Positions 37,328-46,980 of a stretch of DNA of 64,000 nt are shown piece by piece. The position numbers were made by a program, and so were the translations under genes. Within the stretch, counting starts at the first letter, position 1. Each line of letters begins with the position of its first letter. Source of the stretch: Bacteroides acidifaciens. GTDB taxonomy: Bacteria > Bacteroidota > Bacteroidia > Bacteroidales > Bacteroidaceae. The stretch covers positions 620,001 through 684,000 of the forward strand of contig NZ_CAEUHO010000001.1 of the NCBI RefSeq assembly GCF_903181435.1, in the 5' to 3' direction. The notes below the pieces were generated by a model that had not been told where the DNA came from, searched no databases, and saw only the letters and a program-made list of their open reading frames with translations.

Positions 37328-38488
37328 TTACATCAAGAATCCCAACAGGATACCGGCGGCAACAGCTGAACCGATTACGCCTGCTACGTTCGGACCCATA
37401 GCGTGCATCAGCAAATAATTGGTCGAATCGTATTCCAAACCAATCACTTGTGAGATACGTGCCGAGTCGGGAACAGCAGATACGCCTGCGTTACCGATTA
37501 ATGGATTGATCTTATTACCCTTCTTCAAGAAAAGGTTGAATATCTTCACGAAGATCACGCCTGATGCAGTTGCAATAACGAATGACAATGCACCGAGAGC
37601 GAAAATCTTGATAGAGTCGAAAGTAAGGAACTCGGAAGCCTGAGTAGAAGCACCTACTGTCAAACCTAACAGAATAGTAATTGTGTCAATCAACGGACCA
37701 CTTGCCGTATTGGCAAGACGACGGGTTACACCACTTTCTTTCAACAGGTTACCGAAGAACAGCATACCCAACAAAGGCAGACCGGAAGGAACCAGGAAGC
37801 AAGTCAGCAACAAACCGATAATTGGGAAAATCACTTTCTCTGTGTGAGAAACGGCACGCGGCGGTTTCATACGTATGATACGTTCGTTTTTTGTGGTGAG
37901 CAAACGCATGATAGGTGGCTGTATCACCGGAACCAACGCCATATAGGAATAGGCGGACACTGCAATGGCTCCCATCAGGTTAGGTGCCAGCTTCGAGGAC
38001 AGGAAGATTGCCGTCGGACCGTCTGCACCACCGATAATACCGATTGCACCGGCTTGCATAGGATCAAACCCCATTGCTAAGGCGATCATGTATGCACCGA
38101 AGATACCAAACTGTGCTGCCGCACCGATCAACATCAATTTCGGATTAGAGATAAGTGCCGAGAAGTCCGTCATGGCGCCGATGCCCAAGAAAATGAGCGG
38201 CGGATACCATCCGGAAGTCACTCCCTGATACAATATATTTAATACCGAACCTTCTTCATAAATACCGACTTTCAGCCCGGCATCCATATTAAAAGGTATA
38301 TTACCGATCAACATACCGAATCCGATAGGAATCAGAAGCATCGGTTCGAATTCTTTGGCTACCGCCAAATAGATGAATACCAAGCCTACCAGAATCATAA
38401 CCACGTGTCCTACGGTAGCATTAGCAAAACCCGTGTAGGTCCAGAAGTCGGCAAGGTTGTTTCCTAAAAAGTTTATAAAATCTCCCAT
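37328..38488 (-). CDS. mmdB: Methylmalonyl-CoA decarboxylase beta subunit, Na+ pump
   Basis: 386 residues from the ATG at 38488; a TTG three codons upstream overlaps the previous stop. About nine membrane helices. GIIGGADGPTAIFLSSK is the conserved Na+/carboxybiotin site of the OadB/MmdB family. It decarboxylates carboxybiotin made by MmdA/MmdC and exports Na+. It is the last gene of the operon and begins one base after the biotin carrier stop. It is a paralogue of oadB at 26393-27628, lacking its longer N-terminal part. Confidence 0.93.
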   Translation of the reverse strand: MGDFINFLGNNLADFWTYTGFANATVGHVVMILVGLVFIYLAVAKEFEPMLLIPIGFGMLIGNIPFNMDAGLKVGIYEEGSVLNILYQGVTSGWYPPLIFLGIGAMTDFSALISNPKLMLIGAAAQFGIFGAYMIALAMGFDPMQAGAIGIIGGADGPTAIFLSSKLAPNLMGAIAVSAYSYMALVPVIQPPIMRLLTTKNERIIRMKPPRAVSHTEKVIFPIIGLLLTCFLVPSGLPLLGMLFFGNLLKESGVTRRLANTASGPLIDTITILLGLTVGASTQASEFLTFDSIKIFALGALSFVIATASGVIFVKIFNLFLKKGNKINPLIGNAGVSAVPDSARISQVIGLEYDSTNYLLMHAMGPNVAGVIGSAVAAGILLGFLM

Positions 38489-38489
38489 A

Positions 38490-38921
38490 TTATTCAATAA
38501 TTACGAGGTCATTACCTTCAAGAACAGAATCTCCCTTATTTACGTTGATGGCAGTAACCTTACCGTCTTTATCCGCATTGATATTGTTTTCCATCTTCAT
38601 GGCTTCCAATATGATAATGGTCTGTCCTTTCTTTACAGTATCGCCTACATTCACTTTGATGTCGAGGATCACACCCGGCAGCGGAGATTTCACTCCTGAT
38701 TTTCCGGTAGATGGAGCGGTTGGTTTCACTACTTGAGCAGGAGCAGTAGGAGCATTAGGCATCGGGCGTACTGTCACAGGTTTTGCAACAGGCTTCGGCT
38801 GTTTCTCCATTTCTACTTTATAGTGTGTACCGTTCACTTCTACATGAGCGATGTTGTCTTCAATATCTCCGATGGTTACTTTATATAAGTTACCGTTGAT
38901 TTTATATTTATATTCTTTCAT
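38490..38921 (-). CDS. mmdC: Biotin carrier protein of methylmalonyl-CoA decarboxylase
   Basis: 143 residues. An N-terminal ~40-residue sheet segment (MKEYKYKINGNLYKVTIGDI) is followed by a Pro/Ala/Thr/Val-rich flexible linker (~45-75). The biotinyl domain has Lys109 in LEAMKMENN. It shuttles the carboxyl group from MmdA to MmdB. It starts 25 bases after the upstream gamma-like gene, inside the same operon. Confidence 0.92.
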   Translation of the reverse strand: MKEYKYKINGNLYKVTIGDIEDNIAHVEVNGTHYKVEMEKQPKPVAKPVTVRPMPNAPTAPAQVVKPTAPSTGKSGVKSPLPGVILDIKVNVGDTVKKGQTIIILEAMKMENNINADKDGKVTAINVNKGDSVLEGNDLVIIE

Positions 38922-38945
38922 CGTTTTTACTTTTTAAAAGGTGAC

Positions 38946-39866
38946 TTACTTTCTGGAAGGAGTTTCACGCAACGTGTAAATCTTCGAACTCCATGGTGAG
39001 TAGCTGCGTTTTACACGAGTGATGGTCAGCACTGTTTCTTCTACGTCATGCACTTCATCTTGCATTTCGTGTAATGCCATAGAAATAGCAGCATAAACTT
39101 CGCCCGGAGCTTGTGACAGTTCCTTAGCTTCATGCTTGTCGATGCCTTTAGATTTCATAGCGTTGCGCTTGCTCAAATTAACGGCTGCTTTTCCTATAAT
39201 CTTGAAGGCTATAAAAAGAAGAATCAATCCGCAGAATACTACACTCATGGCAGAAATGGCCATTCCAATACCATTAGCATCGTGTTCCTCAAACTTTTCC
39301 TTCTTGGCATTGCTGTCAAGAGTTTTGTTGTTAGTGCTTGGAGTAACATATTTGTCACTGCTTGCTCCTTTTACTTCCCAGTTTGCTGCTCCATCACTTA
39401 CACGGGCAAATGATTGATCGGCTTTCAAAGCACCTGCCGGTATTACAATTTGATCCATTAGTTTCCTGCCGGAGTCAAATAATCCTATCCAATTGGCTGT
39501 TTCAGGATTCAGTTTAAAATTGGTATGGAAAGTTCCACGGTTAGGTTGTCCGTCTGCCCAAAATAAGGCATGTTGGCGTGGCTTCACTACCGTAAGTATA
39601 TCACCTTTCGGAATAAAGTAAGTAACTGTATCGCCCGGTTGGCTGCTAACTTTTAACAAGCAAGCTGCCAGGTCGGCGCTACCAAATGATTTATTGAATA
39701 TTTCAATCCATGCACTGTGCAAGCCGTAATCATCCTGAAAGTTACTTTGGTTATCTATCAGGATTTCGTTCAGCATTAGCTTGTTGTTCGACTTCTTTTC
39801 TCCGCAAGAAGTCAATCCAACCAGCAACAGCAAAGAAAGGAATATTCCGATTTTGGTTTTGTTCAT
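38946..39866 (-). CDS. Lamin-tail-like domain fused to an OadG-type subunit
   Basis: 306 residues from MNKTKIGIFLSLLLLVGL. The lipobox TSCG near residue 20 makes it a lipoprotein or exported protein. Residues ~28-170 look like a lamin-tail domain: LMLNEILIDNQSNF, SAWIEIFNK, NRGTFHTNFKLNPE, WIGLFDSG and FARVSDGAANWE. A linker is followed by one membrane helix (~200-222, GMAISAMSVVFCGLILLFIA) typical of OadG and a cytoplasmic tail. It takes the gamma-subunit place in the methylmalonyl-CoA decarboxylase operon, with the extra domain facing the periplasm. Its binding partner is unknown. Confidence 0.75.
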   Translation of the reverse strand: MNKTKIGIFLSLLLLVGLTSCGEKKSNNKLMLNEILIDNQSNFQDDYGLHSAWIEIFNKSFGSADLAACLLKVSSQPGDTVTYFIPKGDILTVVKPRQHALFWADGQPNRGTFHTNFKLNPETANWIGLFDSGRKLMDQIVIPAGALKADQSFARVSDGAANWEVKGASSDKYVTPSTNNKTLDSNAKKEKFEEHDANGIGMAISAMSVVFCGLILLFIAFKIIGKAAVNLSKRNAMKSKGIDKHEAKELSQAPGEVYAAISMALHEMQDEVHDVEETVLTITRVKRSYSPWSSKIYTLRETPSRK

Positions 39867-39897
39867 AATCGTTCTTGTTTTAATGTGAAAAGTAGGA

Positions 39898-41451
39898 TTA
39901 CAACGGAATATTACCATGCTTCTTAGCCGGATTGGTCAGTTTCTTTGTCTGCAATTGCTGTAAAGCGCGGATGACACGGAAACGTGTGTTGCGTGGTTCT
40001 ATCACATCATCAATGTAACCGTATTTAGCTGCATTGTAAGGATTGGCGAACAGTTTCGTATATTCCGCTTCTTTTTCAGCAAGGAACTGAGCCGGATTTT
40101 CCTGATCTTTCGCTTCACGTGCGTATAATACTTCTACTGCTCCTGCACCGCCCATAACTGCGATTTCGGCTGTCGGCCATGCATAGTTCATATCTCCGCG
40201 AAGTTGTTTACAGCTCATCACGATGTGAGAACCGCCATAAGACTTACGCAATGTGATAGTCACTTTAGGCACGGTAGCTTCACCGTAAGCATACAGCAAT
40301 TTAGCACCATGAAGGATAACGCCGTTGTACTCCTGGCCTGTTCCCGGAAGGAAGCCCGGTACGTCTACCAATGATACGATAGGAATATTGAAAGCATCGC
40401 AGAAACGAACGAAACGTGCACCCTTGCGAGATGCGTTGCTATCAAGCACACCTGCCAGATACTTGGGTTGGTTGGCAACGATACCTACGGATTGACCGTT
40501 GAAACGTGCAAAACCGATGATTATATTCTTGGCATAGTCTTTCTGGATTTCCAGGAATTCTCCATTGTCAACAACAGCACCGATAACTTCGTACATATCG
40601 TATGGCTTAGTCGGGCTGTCAGGAATGATATCGTTCAGAGAATCTTCCAGACGGTCGATTGGATCTGTGCAATCTACGTAAGGAGCTTCTTCAAGATTGT
40701 TCTGAGGAATGTAACTCAACAGTTTGCGGATAAGCGCAAAACCTTCTTCTTCAGTTTGGGCAGTGAAGTGAGTAACACCTGATTTGGTAGAGTGAACGCT
40801 TGCACCGCCGAGGTTTTCCTGGCTTACATCTTCACCTGTCACAGTTTTCACAACTTTCGGTCCGGTTAGGAACATATAAGAAGTGCCTTCCATCATCAGT
40901 GTGAAGTCTGTCAAAGCTGGAGAATAAACGGCACCACCGGCACAAGGACCGAAGATACCGGAAATCTGCGGAATAACACCGGAAGCGAGAATATTACGTT
41001 GGAAGATTTCTGCGTAACCAGCCAAAGCGTTGATACCTTCCTGGATACGTGCGCCACCTGAGTCGTTGATACCGATACAAGGGGCACCCATTTTCATGGC
41101 TTGGTCCATGATTTTGCAGATCTTCAGTGACATTGTTTCTGATAAAGAACCGGCAGAAACGGTGAAATCCTGTGCGAATACATACACCAGGCGTCCTTCG
41201 ATAGTACCGCAACCGGTTACTACACCGTCACCCGGATAATGTTTTTTGTCCATGCCGAAGTTCGTGCATCTATGCTCAACGAACATGTCCATTTCTTCGA
41301 AGCTACCTTCATCCAGCAACATGGCTAAACGCTCGCGTGCTGTATATTTCCCTTTTTCATGTTGCTTCGCAATTGCTTTTTCGCCGCCCCCGAGACGTGC
41401 TACGGCACGGCGTTCAATAAGCTCTTTAATTTTTTCAAGTTGATTACTCAT
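39898..41451 (-). CDS. mmdA: Methylmalonyl-CoA decarboxylase alpha subunit (carboxyltransferase)
   Basis: 517 residues of the acyl-CoA carboxylase beta / MmdA family. It moves the carboxyl of (S)-methylmalonyl-CoA to biotin and leaves propionyl-CoA. The crotonase-like halves carry oxyanion-loop motifs: [13 protein letters not shown] with [13 protein letters not shown] in the first, and [13 protein letters not shown] in the second. The epimerase gene lies 28 bases upstream. The membrane and biotin subunits downstream show that it works as a Na+-pumping decarboxylase, although this family also serves propionyl-CoA carboxylase. Confidence 0.94.
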   Translation of the reverse strand: MSNQLEKIKELIERRAVARLGGGEKAIAKQHEKGKYTARERLAMLLDEGSFEEMDMFVEHRCTNFGMDKKHYPGDGVVTGCGTIEGRLVYVFAQDFTVSAGSLSETMSLKICKIMDQAMKMGAPCIGINDSGGARIQEGINALAGYAEIFQRNILASGVIPQISGIFGPCAGGAVYSPALTDFTLMMEGTSYMFLTGPKVVKTVTGEDVSQENLGGASVHSTKSGVTHFTAQTEEEGFALIRKLLSYIPQNNLEEAPYVDCTDPIDRLEDSLNDIIPDSPTKPYDMYEVIGAVVDNGEFLEIQKDYAKNIIIGFARFNGQSVGIVANQPKYLAGVLDSNASRKGARFVRFCDAFNIPIVSLVDVPGFLPGTGQEYNGVILHGAKLLYAYGEATVPKVTITLRKSYGGSHIVMSCKQLRGDMNYAWPTAEIAVMGGAGAVEVLYAREAKDQENPAQFLAEKEAEYTKLFANPYNAAKYGYIDDVIEPRNTRFRVIRALQQLQTKKLTNPAKKHGNIPL

Positions 41452-41479
41452 GAGTTCTTGTTAGTTTTAGAGTTTATGA

Positions 41480-41884
41480 TTAATGTTCGCAGAGTTCTGT
41501 CAGTACACCCAAGGTTGATTTCGGGTGAAGGAAAGCAATGCTTAAACCTTCGGCACCTTTGCGCGGAGCTTTGTCGATAAGACGGATTTCCTTGCTTTCC
41601 GCTTCCGCCAAAGCATTGGCTACACCATCTTCTACAGCAAATGCAACGTGATGAACACCTGCACCTTTGTTTTCGATAAACTTAGCAATGGTACTCTCAG
41701 GGCAAGTCGGCTCCAACAGTTCGATTTTTGTTTCGCCTACTTTTAAGAAAGCAGTTCTTACTTTTTGATCTTCCACTGTTTCAATGTTGTAACACTTCAG
41801 ACCTAATACATTTTCGTAGTAAGGAAGGGCCTCTTCGATGCTTTTTACGGCAATGCCCAGATGCTCAATGTGTGAAATCTTCAT
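41480..41884 (-). CDS. mce: Methylmalonyl-CoA epimerase
   Basis: 134 residues, VOC-fold. It starts MKISHIEHLGIAVKSIEEAL with a metal-binding His in the first beta-alpha-beta unit. HHVAFAVED supplies another metal ligand, and a Glu lies in TKIELLEP. It interconverts (R)- and (S)-methylmalonyl-CoA, linking the B12-dependent mutase to the decarboxylase encoded just downstream. First gene of the operon; 41885-42059 shows no clear -7 box. Confidence 0.94.
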   Translation of the reverse strand: MKISHIEHLGIAVKSIEEALPYYENVLGLKCYNIETVEDQKVRTAFLKVGETKIELLEPTCPESTIAKFIENKGAGVHHVAFAVEDGVANALAEAESKEIRLIDKAPRKGAEGLSIAFLHPKSTLGVLTELCEH

Positions 41885-42059
41885 AACTATACTTTTATTA
41901 TTTGGTTTTAATTATGTGCTTATATGGCATAAAACAGCACAAAGAAAGGCATTTCTTACCTAATAAAGAAATATTTCTGCATTTAATTGTTGGGTTATAA
42001 AGCATAAAAAATGGCAGGAAAGGAGCACTGGAAGTCGTTTTGCAATCTTGAGATTACAT

Positions 42060-43058
42060 TTAGACATAAAATTTGACTAGAAGTTTGTTCAACCAAGTCC
42101 AACTGACGCGGAACCAGCGGCGTGTGCTGCTTTGCTTTCCACCGAAACGAAGTACGAAATCACGGTAACCGTGCTTGCGGAACGGGAGTCCTACATCCAT
42201 AAACTCCATATGCCGGAATCCACGTTCGTGAGCGTCTTCCAGAGCTTTCCAAACAGCGAGTACACCGGGATATTGCAATGCATAAATCTTTCGCATCCCA
42301 CCCGAAAACCAGAGGAAAGCACTGTCGCCGGAATAAATGCAAACAGAGCCGCCGATAATCTTCTCCTTATATTTTACAATGAATATTTTTGCCTGTTTTC
42401 CTTTGATTAACATACTGTTCATATGCCTGAAAAAATCATTGGCAGGAAAGTATCTGCGTATGCGGGAAGAATATACTTTGTGCAGCATTCGTGAGAAATC
42501 ACGTATTTCTTCTACGGTATGCGCTTCTTTCACTATTGCTCCGTTATTAAGCCCTTTTTTTATTTGCCGGATACGCGACGGACTGAATCGGTCTTCGACC
42601 TTTTGCATACTGTGCAGCGAATTGCGGACCCGTAGCCAGTTGACCGGAAAATAATCATTGCTTCGGAAGAACTTGTAACCGAACATAGAATTATTCAGAT
42701 TTCGGAATTCGATGAGGAAACAAGTTCGTGATGCTTCCTGAGTGAGATGTTCGAGCATCTCACCGAATACTTCTTCCGCTTTTTCTTTATTGGTATAGAG
42801 GGTTTCATCCAAAGCTTCGCCTTCACTATATACCACACAATGTTTCACCAAAGAGGATGGAAGCCATCTCTTTGCCTTACGGATAGCGGCAAGTAAGCGT
42901 GCCACTGGTTTACCATCTTCTGTCGCTACTATTAATAAAGGTGTATACCCTGGAGTTGCTTCATAAATCTGAAACAGCTCTTTGGAGTGGAATGTATTCT
43001 TTCCTGATAAATCAGGAATATCCTTTCCTTTATAATATGTTGTTAGCTTAAGTGGCAT
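42060..43058 (-). CDS. GNAT/FemAB-like acyltransferase
   Basis: 332 residues, soluble. The C-terminal half has a GNAT-like fold signature: IFIVKYKEKIIGGSVCIYSG followed by LWFSGGMRKIYALQYPGVLA and a helix with WKALEDAHERGF, then MEFMDVG. The N-terminal half is a related degenerate copy, as in FemAB/BioF2-like proteins that transfer amino acids or acyl groups to envelope precursors. The substrate is not known. The only promoter-like box lies 8 bases before the start codon. Confidence 0.7.
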   Translation of the reverse strand: MPLKLTTYYKGKDIPDLSGKNTFHSKELFQIYEATPGYTPLLIVATEDGKPVARLLAAIRKAKRWLPSSLVKHCVVYSEGEALDETLYTNKEKAEEVFGEMLEHLTQEASRTCFLIEFRNLNNSMFGYKFFRSNDYFPVNWLRVRNSLHSMQKVEDRFSPSRIRQIKKGLNNGAIVKEAHTVEEIRDFSRMLHKVYSSRIRRYFPANDFFRHMNSMLIKGKQAKIFIVKYKEKIIGGSVCIYSGDSAFLWFSGGMRKIYALQYPGVLAVWKALEDAHERGFRHMEFMDVGLPFRKHGYRDFVLRFGGKQSSTRRWFRVSWTWLNKLLVKFYV

Positions 43059-43065
43059 CTAGGTA

Positions 43066-43073
43066 CAAATTTA
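43066..43073 (-). promoter_or_regulatory. -7 box nearly touching the acyltransferase start
   Basis: TAAATTTG on the minus strand fits TAnnTTTG. It is so near the ATG at 43058 that transcription would begin within a few bases of the start codon. Confidence 0.35.
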
Positions 43074-43181
43074 CACTTTTTATTCTTCATTCAACAATAA
43101 AATAGAGAATTTGTTGGGATGATTTAAAGTAACGCGAATGATTTTAGAGAGGTATGTTGTGATAATATGTTCTTTTTTCTT

Positions 43182-43189
43182 TATCTTTG
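43182..43189 (+). promoter_or_regulatory. Bacteroides promoter for carbonic anhydrase
   Basis: TATCTTTG, an exact -7 box, with TTG at 43157-43159 22 bases upstream. The ATG is at 43216. Confidence 0.55.
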
Positions 43190-43215
43190 TATGGTTACAT
43201 ATCAAATAAAAAGCT

Positions 43216-43758
43216 ATGTTAGAAGAAATACTTGCTTACAACAAAAAGTTTGTTGAGAACAAGGGATATGAAGCGTATATTACAAATAAGTATCCCGATA
43301 AGAAAATTGCTATTCTTTCCTGTATGGATACACGACTGACAGCTTTGCTGCCTGCCGCATTGGGCATCAAGAATGGAGATGTAAAAATGATTAAGAATGC
43401 AGGAGGTGTTATTTCCCATCCTTTTGGTAGTGTGATTCGTAGTTTGCTTGTGGCTATTTTCGAGTTAGGAGTGGAAGAAATCATGGTAATTGCACATTCT
43501 GACTGTGGAGCTTGCCATATGCACAGTGAAGAAATGATCGAAAAAATGAAAGCACGGGGGATTAACCCAGATTATATCGACATGATGCGTTTTTGCGGAG
43601 TTGACTTTCATTCCTGGTTGGATGGCTTTGAAGATACGGAGAAGTCGGTGAGAGGGACTGTCGATTTTATAATGCGCCATCCTTTGATACCGACAGATGT
43701 AAAAGTCTACGGATTTATTATTGATTCTACGACCGGAGAGTTGAGCAGGATTGTGTAA
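43216..43758 (+). CDS. Beta-class carbonic anhydrase
   Basis: 180 residues. The zinc ligands Cys36 (in SCMDTRL, with the Asp38-Arg40 dyad), His94 and Cys97 (in HSDCGACH) are all present. It interconverts CO2 and bicarbonate in the cytoplasm. This fits a CO2-requiring gut anaerobe that carboxylates phosphoenolpyruvate and releases CO2 by the two decarboxylases in this window. Monocistronic, with a good promoter. It converges on a small gene 23 bases away. Confidence 0.93.
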   Translation: MLEEILAYNKKFVENKGYEAYITNKYPDKKIAILSCMDTRLTALLPAALGIKNGDVKMIKNAGGVISHPFGSVIRSLLVAIFELGVEEIMVIAHSDCGACHMHSEEMIEKMKARGINPDYIDMMRFCGVDFHSWLDGFEDTEKSVRGTVDFIMRHPLIPTDVKVYGFIIDSTTGELSRIV

Positions 43759-43781
43759 ACAGGTTTTTCTTAAATCTGATA

Positions 43782-43970
43782 TTATCGGAAACAGTATAAA
43801 AAATAAGGCAGCTCTTTGTTAGCTGCCTTTATCTTTTTGCGGTTATAAACTTTCTTTGACTGGTGCACCCGTTTATGACAAATGGGGTGTCCGTACATCT
43901 CTATTTCAGCCTCCCGGCTTGCTTTACGATTCGCTTTAATGTAATCGTCCTGCGTAATTCGCTTTTTCAT
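43782..43970 (-). CDS. Small basic protein, unknown
   Basis: 62 residues, strongly basic (MKKRITQDDYIKANRKASRE...), with HPICHKRVHQSKKVYNRKK in the middle, which could bind nucleic acid or metal through His/Cys. The family is unknown to me, but the sequence is plausible and has its own -7 box 23 bases upstream. Its last codons overlap an intrinsic terminator hairpin (43805-43829). Confidence 0.65.
   Translation of the reverse strand: MKKRITQDDYIKANRKASREAEIEMYGHPICHKRVHQSKKVYNRKKIKAANKELPYFLYCFR
43795..43829 (-). terminator. Terminator inside the 3' end of the small basic gene
   Basis: On the minus strand AAGGCAGCT (43829-43821 side) pairs with AGCTGCCTT (43813-43805), then a run of Ts to ~43796. 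The stop codon of the small gene is at 43782-43784, so the hairpin lies in its coding sequence. On the plus strand it may also end the carbonic anhydrase mRNA. Confidence 0.75.
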
Positions 43971-43992
43971 ATCTTGATATTATTTGTCAGTG

Positions 43993-44000
43993 CAAAGATA
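43993..44000 (-). promoter_or_regulatory. Bacteroides -7 box for the small basic gene
   Basis: TATCTTTG on the minus strand, 23 bases before the ATG at 43970. Confidence 0.5.
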
Positions 44001-44032
44001 CTATTTTATTTTCTATTACGCCCCGTTTGCAT

Positions 44033-44040
44033 TATCTTTG
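44033..44040 (+). promoter_or_regulatory. Bacteroides -7 box for the nitroreductase operon
   Basis: TATCTTTG, 32 bases before the ATG at 44072. It likely drives the genes up to maf. Confidence 0.5.
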
Positions 44041-44071
44041 CATACATTAATCAAATGAAACCGGAAATAAT

Positions 44072-44608
44072 ATGGAAAATTTCAGTGAATTGATAAAGAA
44101 CCGTCGCAGTATGCGCAAGTTTACTGATGAAGAACTGACACAAGATGAAGTTGTTGCATTGATGAAAGCAGCTTTGATGTCTCCCTCTTCCAAACGCAGT
44201 AATAGTTGGCAATTCGTAGTAGTTGATGATAAAGAAATGTTGAAAGAGTTGTCCCATTGTAAGGAACAGGCTTCTTCCTTTATTGCCGATGCCGCTTTGG
44301 CAATTGTCGTAATGGCCGATCCGCTGGCGAGTGATGTCTGGATTGAAGACGCTGCTATTGCTTCCATTATGATACAGTTACAGGCAGAAGACCTGGGCTT
44401 GGGAAGCTGCTGGGTACAGGTGCGTGAACGCTTCACTGCTACCGGGATGCCTTCTGATGAATTTGTCCATGGGATATTGGATATCCCTTTACAACTTCAA
44501 ATTCTTTCCGTCATAGCTATCGGACACAAAGGGATGGAACGTAAACCTTTCAACGAAGAACATCTTCAGTGGGAGAAAATTCATATAAATAAGTTTGGGG
44601 GGAAATAA
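44072..44608 (+). CDS. Nitroreductase-family flavoprotein
   Basis: 178 residues. FSELIKNRRSMRKFTDEELT is the typical FMN phosphate-binding start (RRSxRxF). SPSSKRSNSWQFVVVDD and the later GLGSCWVQVRERF follow the nitroreductase fold. It probably reduces nitro compounds, quinones or flavin using NAD(P)H; the natural substrate is unknown. First gene of a run of five: nitroreductase, small membrane protein, DUF2520 dehydrogenase, kdsC and maf. Confidence 0.88.
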   Translation: MENFSELIKNRRSMRKFTDEELTQDEVVALMKAALMSPSSKRSNSWQFVVVDDKEMLKELSHCKEQASSFIADAALAIVVMADPLASDVWIEDAAIASIMIQLQAEDLGLGSCWVQVRERFTATGMPSDEFVHGILDIPLQLQILSVIAIGHKGMERKPFNEEHLQWEKIHINKFGGK

Positions 44609-44610
44609 CA

Positions 44611-44946
44611 ATGGGAGCTGCTAAAGCAAATAATAGTAAAGACACCTATATGGCTACTGCCGTTACCTTTATGGTAATCGGAACACTCTATCTGATTGAT
44701 AAACTGATTCATTTTTCTTCCATCGGTTTGCCCTGGGTGATGAATAAGGATAATATGTTGCTGTATGCTTCTATCTGTTTCCTTATTTTCAAACGCGATA
44801 AATCCATCGGCTTCGTATTGTTGGGGCTTTGGCTGGTGATGAATATCGGTTTGGTAATGTCACTGCTGGGTTCACTGTCAGGATATTTGCTGCCACTGAC
44901 ATTACTGATTGCCGGAGTTGTTTTATTTTGGATTGCAAAACGATAG
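44611..44946 (+). CDS. Small membrane protein, four helices, unknown
   Basis: 111 residues. After a 12-residue polar start there are about four hydrophobic helices (~13-33, 45-60, 66-85 and 88-108), ending IAKR on the inside. It resembles the LiaI/DUF5668-type membrane domain only in general shape. It sits 2 bases after the nitroreductase stop, so it is co-transcribed. No function can be assigned. Confidence 0.75.
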   Translation: MGAAKANNSKDTYMATAVTFMVIGTLYLIDKLIHFSSIGLPWVMNKDNMLLYASICFLIFKRDKSIGFVLLGLWLVMNIGLVMSLLGSLSGYLLPLTLLIAGVVLFWIAKR

Positions 44947-44961
44947 AGAAACGGTAAATAA

Positions 44962-46261
<1,300 letters not shown>

Positions 46262-46337
46262 TAAAATTAATTATATAATTGACAGACATCAACAAACGGT
46301 ATTTTCAATCATAAATCGTCTAATCGTAAATAGAACA

Positions 46338-46919
46338 ATGCTTGATAATCTAAAGAAATATCAGATCATACTGGCTTCCAATTCACCCCGTCGGAAAGAG
46401 TTAATGTCGGGATTGGGAGTAGATTATATCGTCAGGACATTGCCTGATGTAGATGAGTCTTATCCCGATACTTTGGCAGGTGCGGAGATACCCGAATTTA
46501 TTGCCCGCGAAAAGGCTGATGCCTATCGTGCCATGATGAAACCGGGAGAACTTTTAGTGACGGCGGATACCATCGTCTGGTTGGACGGAAAAGTCCTGGG
46601 TAAGCCGGAAGGTAGGGAAGGAGCAATTGAAATGCTTCGCACGCTTTCAGGAAAATCCCACCAGGTTTTCACGGGTGTTTGTCTGACCACTACCGAGTGG
46701 CAAAAGAGCTTTACCGCCTCTTCCGATGTACAGTTCGATGTCTTGTCCGAAGACGAAATCCAGTACTATGTTGACCGTTACCAGCCTTTGGACAAAGCTG
46801 GTGCTTATGGCGTTCAGGAATGGATCGGCTATATCGGGGTAAAATCTATTTCCGGCAGCTTCTATAATATAATGGGACTCCCCATACAGAAACTGTACGG
46901 GGAGTTAAAGAAATTATAG
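46338..46919 (+). CDS. maf: Maf-family nucleoside triphosphate pyrophosphatase
   Basis: 193 residues from the ATG at 46338. Upstream in-frame codons overlap kdsC and a short repeat stretch. The opening ILASNSPRRKELMSGLGVDY is the Maf signature. ADTIVWLDGKVLGKPEG and QEWIGYIGVKSISGSFYNIM complete the fold. It hydrolyses non-canonical or modified nucleotides such as m5UTP, dTTP or UTP to clean the pool. The likely last gene of the run from 44072. Confidence 0.92.
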   Translation: MLDNLKKYQIILASNSPRRKELMSGLGVDYIVRTLPDVDESYPDTLAGAEIPEFIAREKADAYRAMMKPGELLVTADTIVWLDGKVLGKPEGREGAIEMLRTLSGKSHQVFTGVCLTTTEWQKSFTASSDVQFDVLSEDEIQYYVDRYQPLDKAGAYGVQEWIGYIGVKSISGSFYNIMGLPIQKLYGELKKL

Positions 46920-46930
46920 TTGATAAGCTT

Positions 46931-46970
46931 GAATCCTGAATCCTAGGAAGAAAATCCTGAATCTCAGGAG
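46931..46970. repeat. Short AATCCTGAATC direct repeats between maf and the TPR gene
   Basis: AATCCTGAATC occurs at 46932-46942 and 46953-46963, and TCCTGA (46955-46960) can pair with TCAGGA (46964-46969). It may act as a weak terminator between convergent genes, but no T tract is present. Confidence 0.4.
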
Positions 46971-46980
46971 AAGCGGCAAA

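Noticed and set aside
41885..42059. Cobalamin riboswitch before the methylmalonyl-CoA operon
   Set aside because: The gap is short and AT-rich, and no B12-box-like sequence was found.
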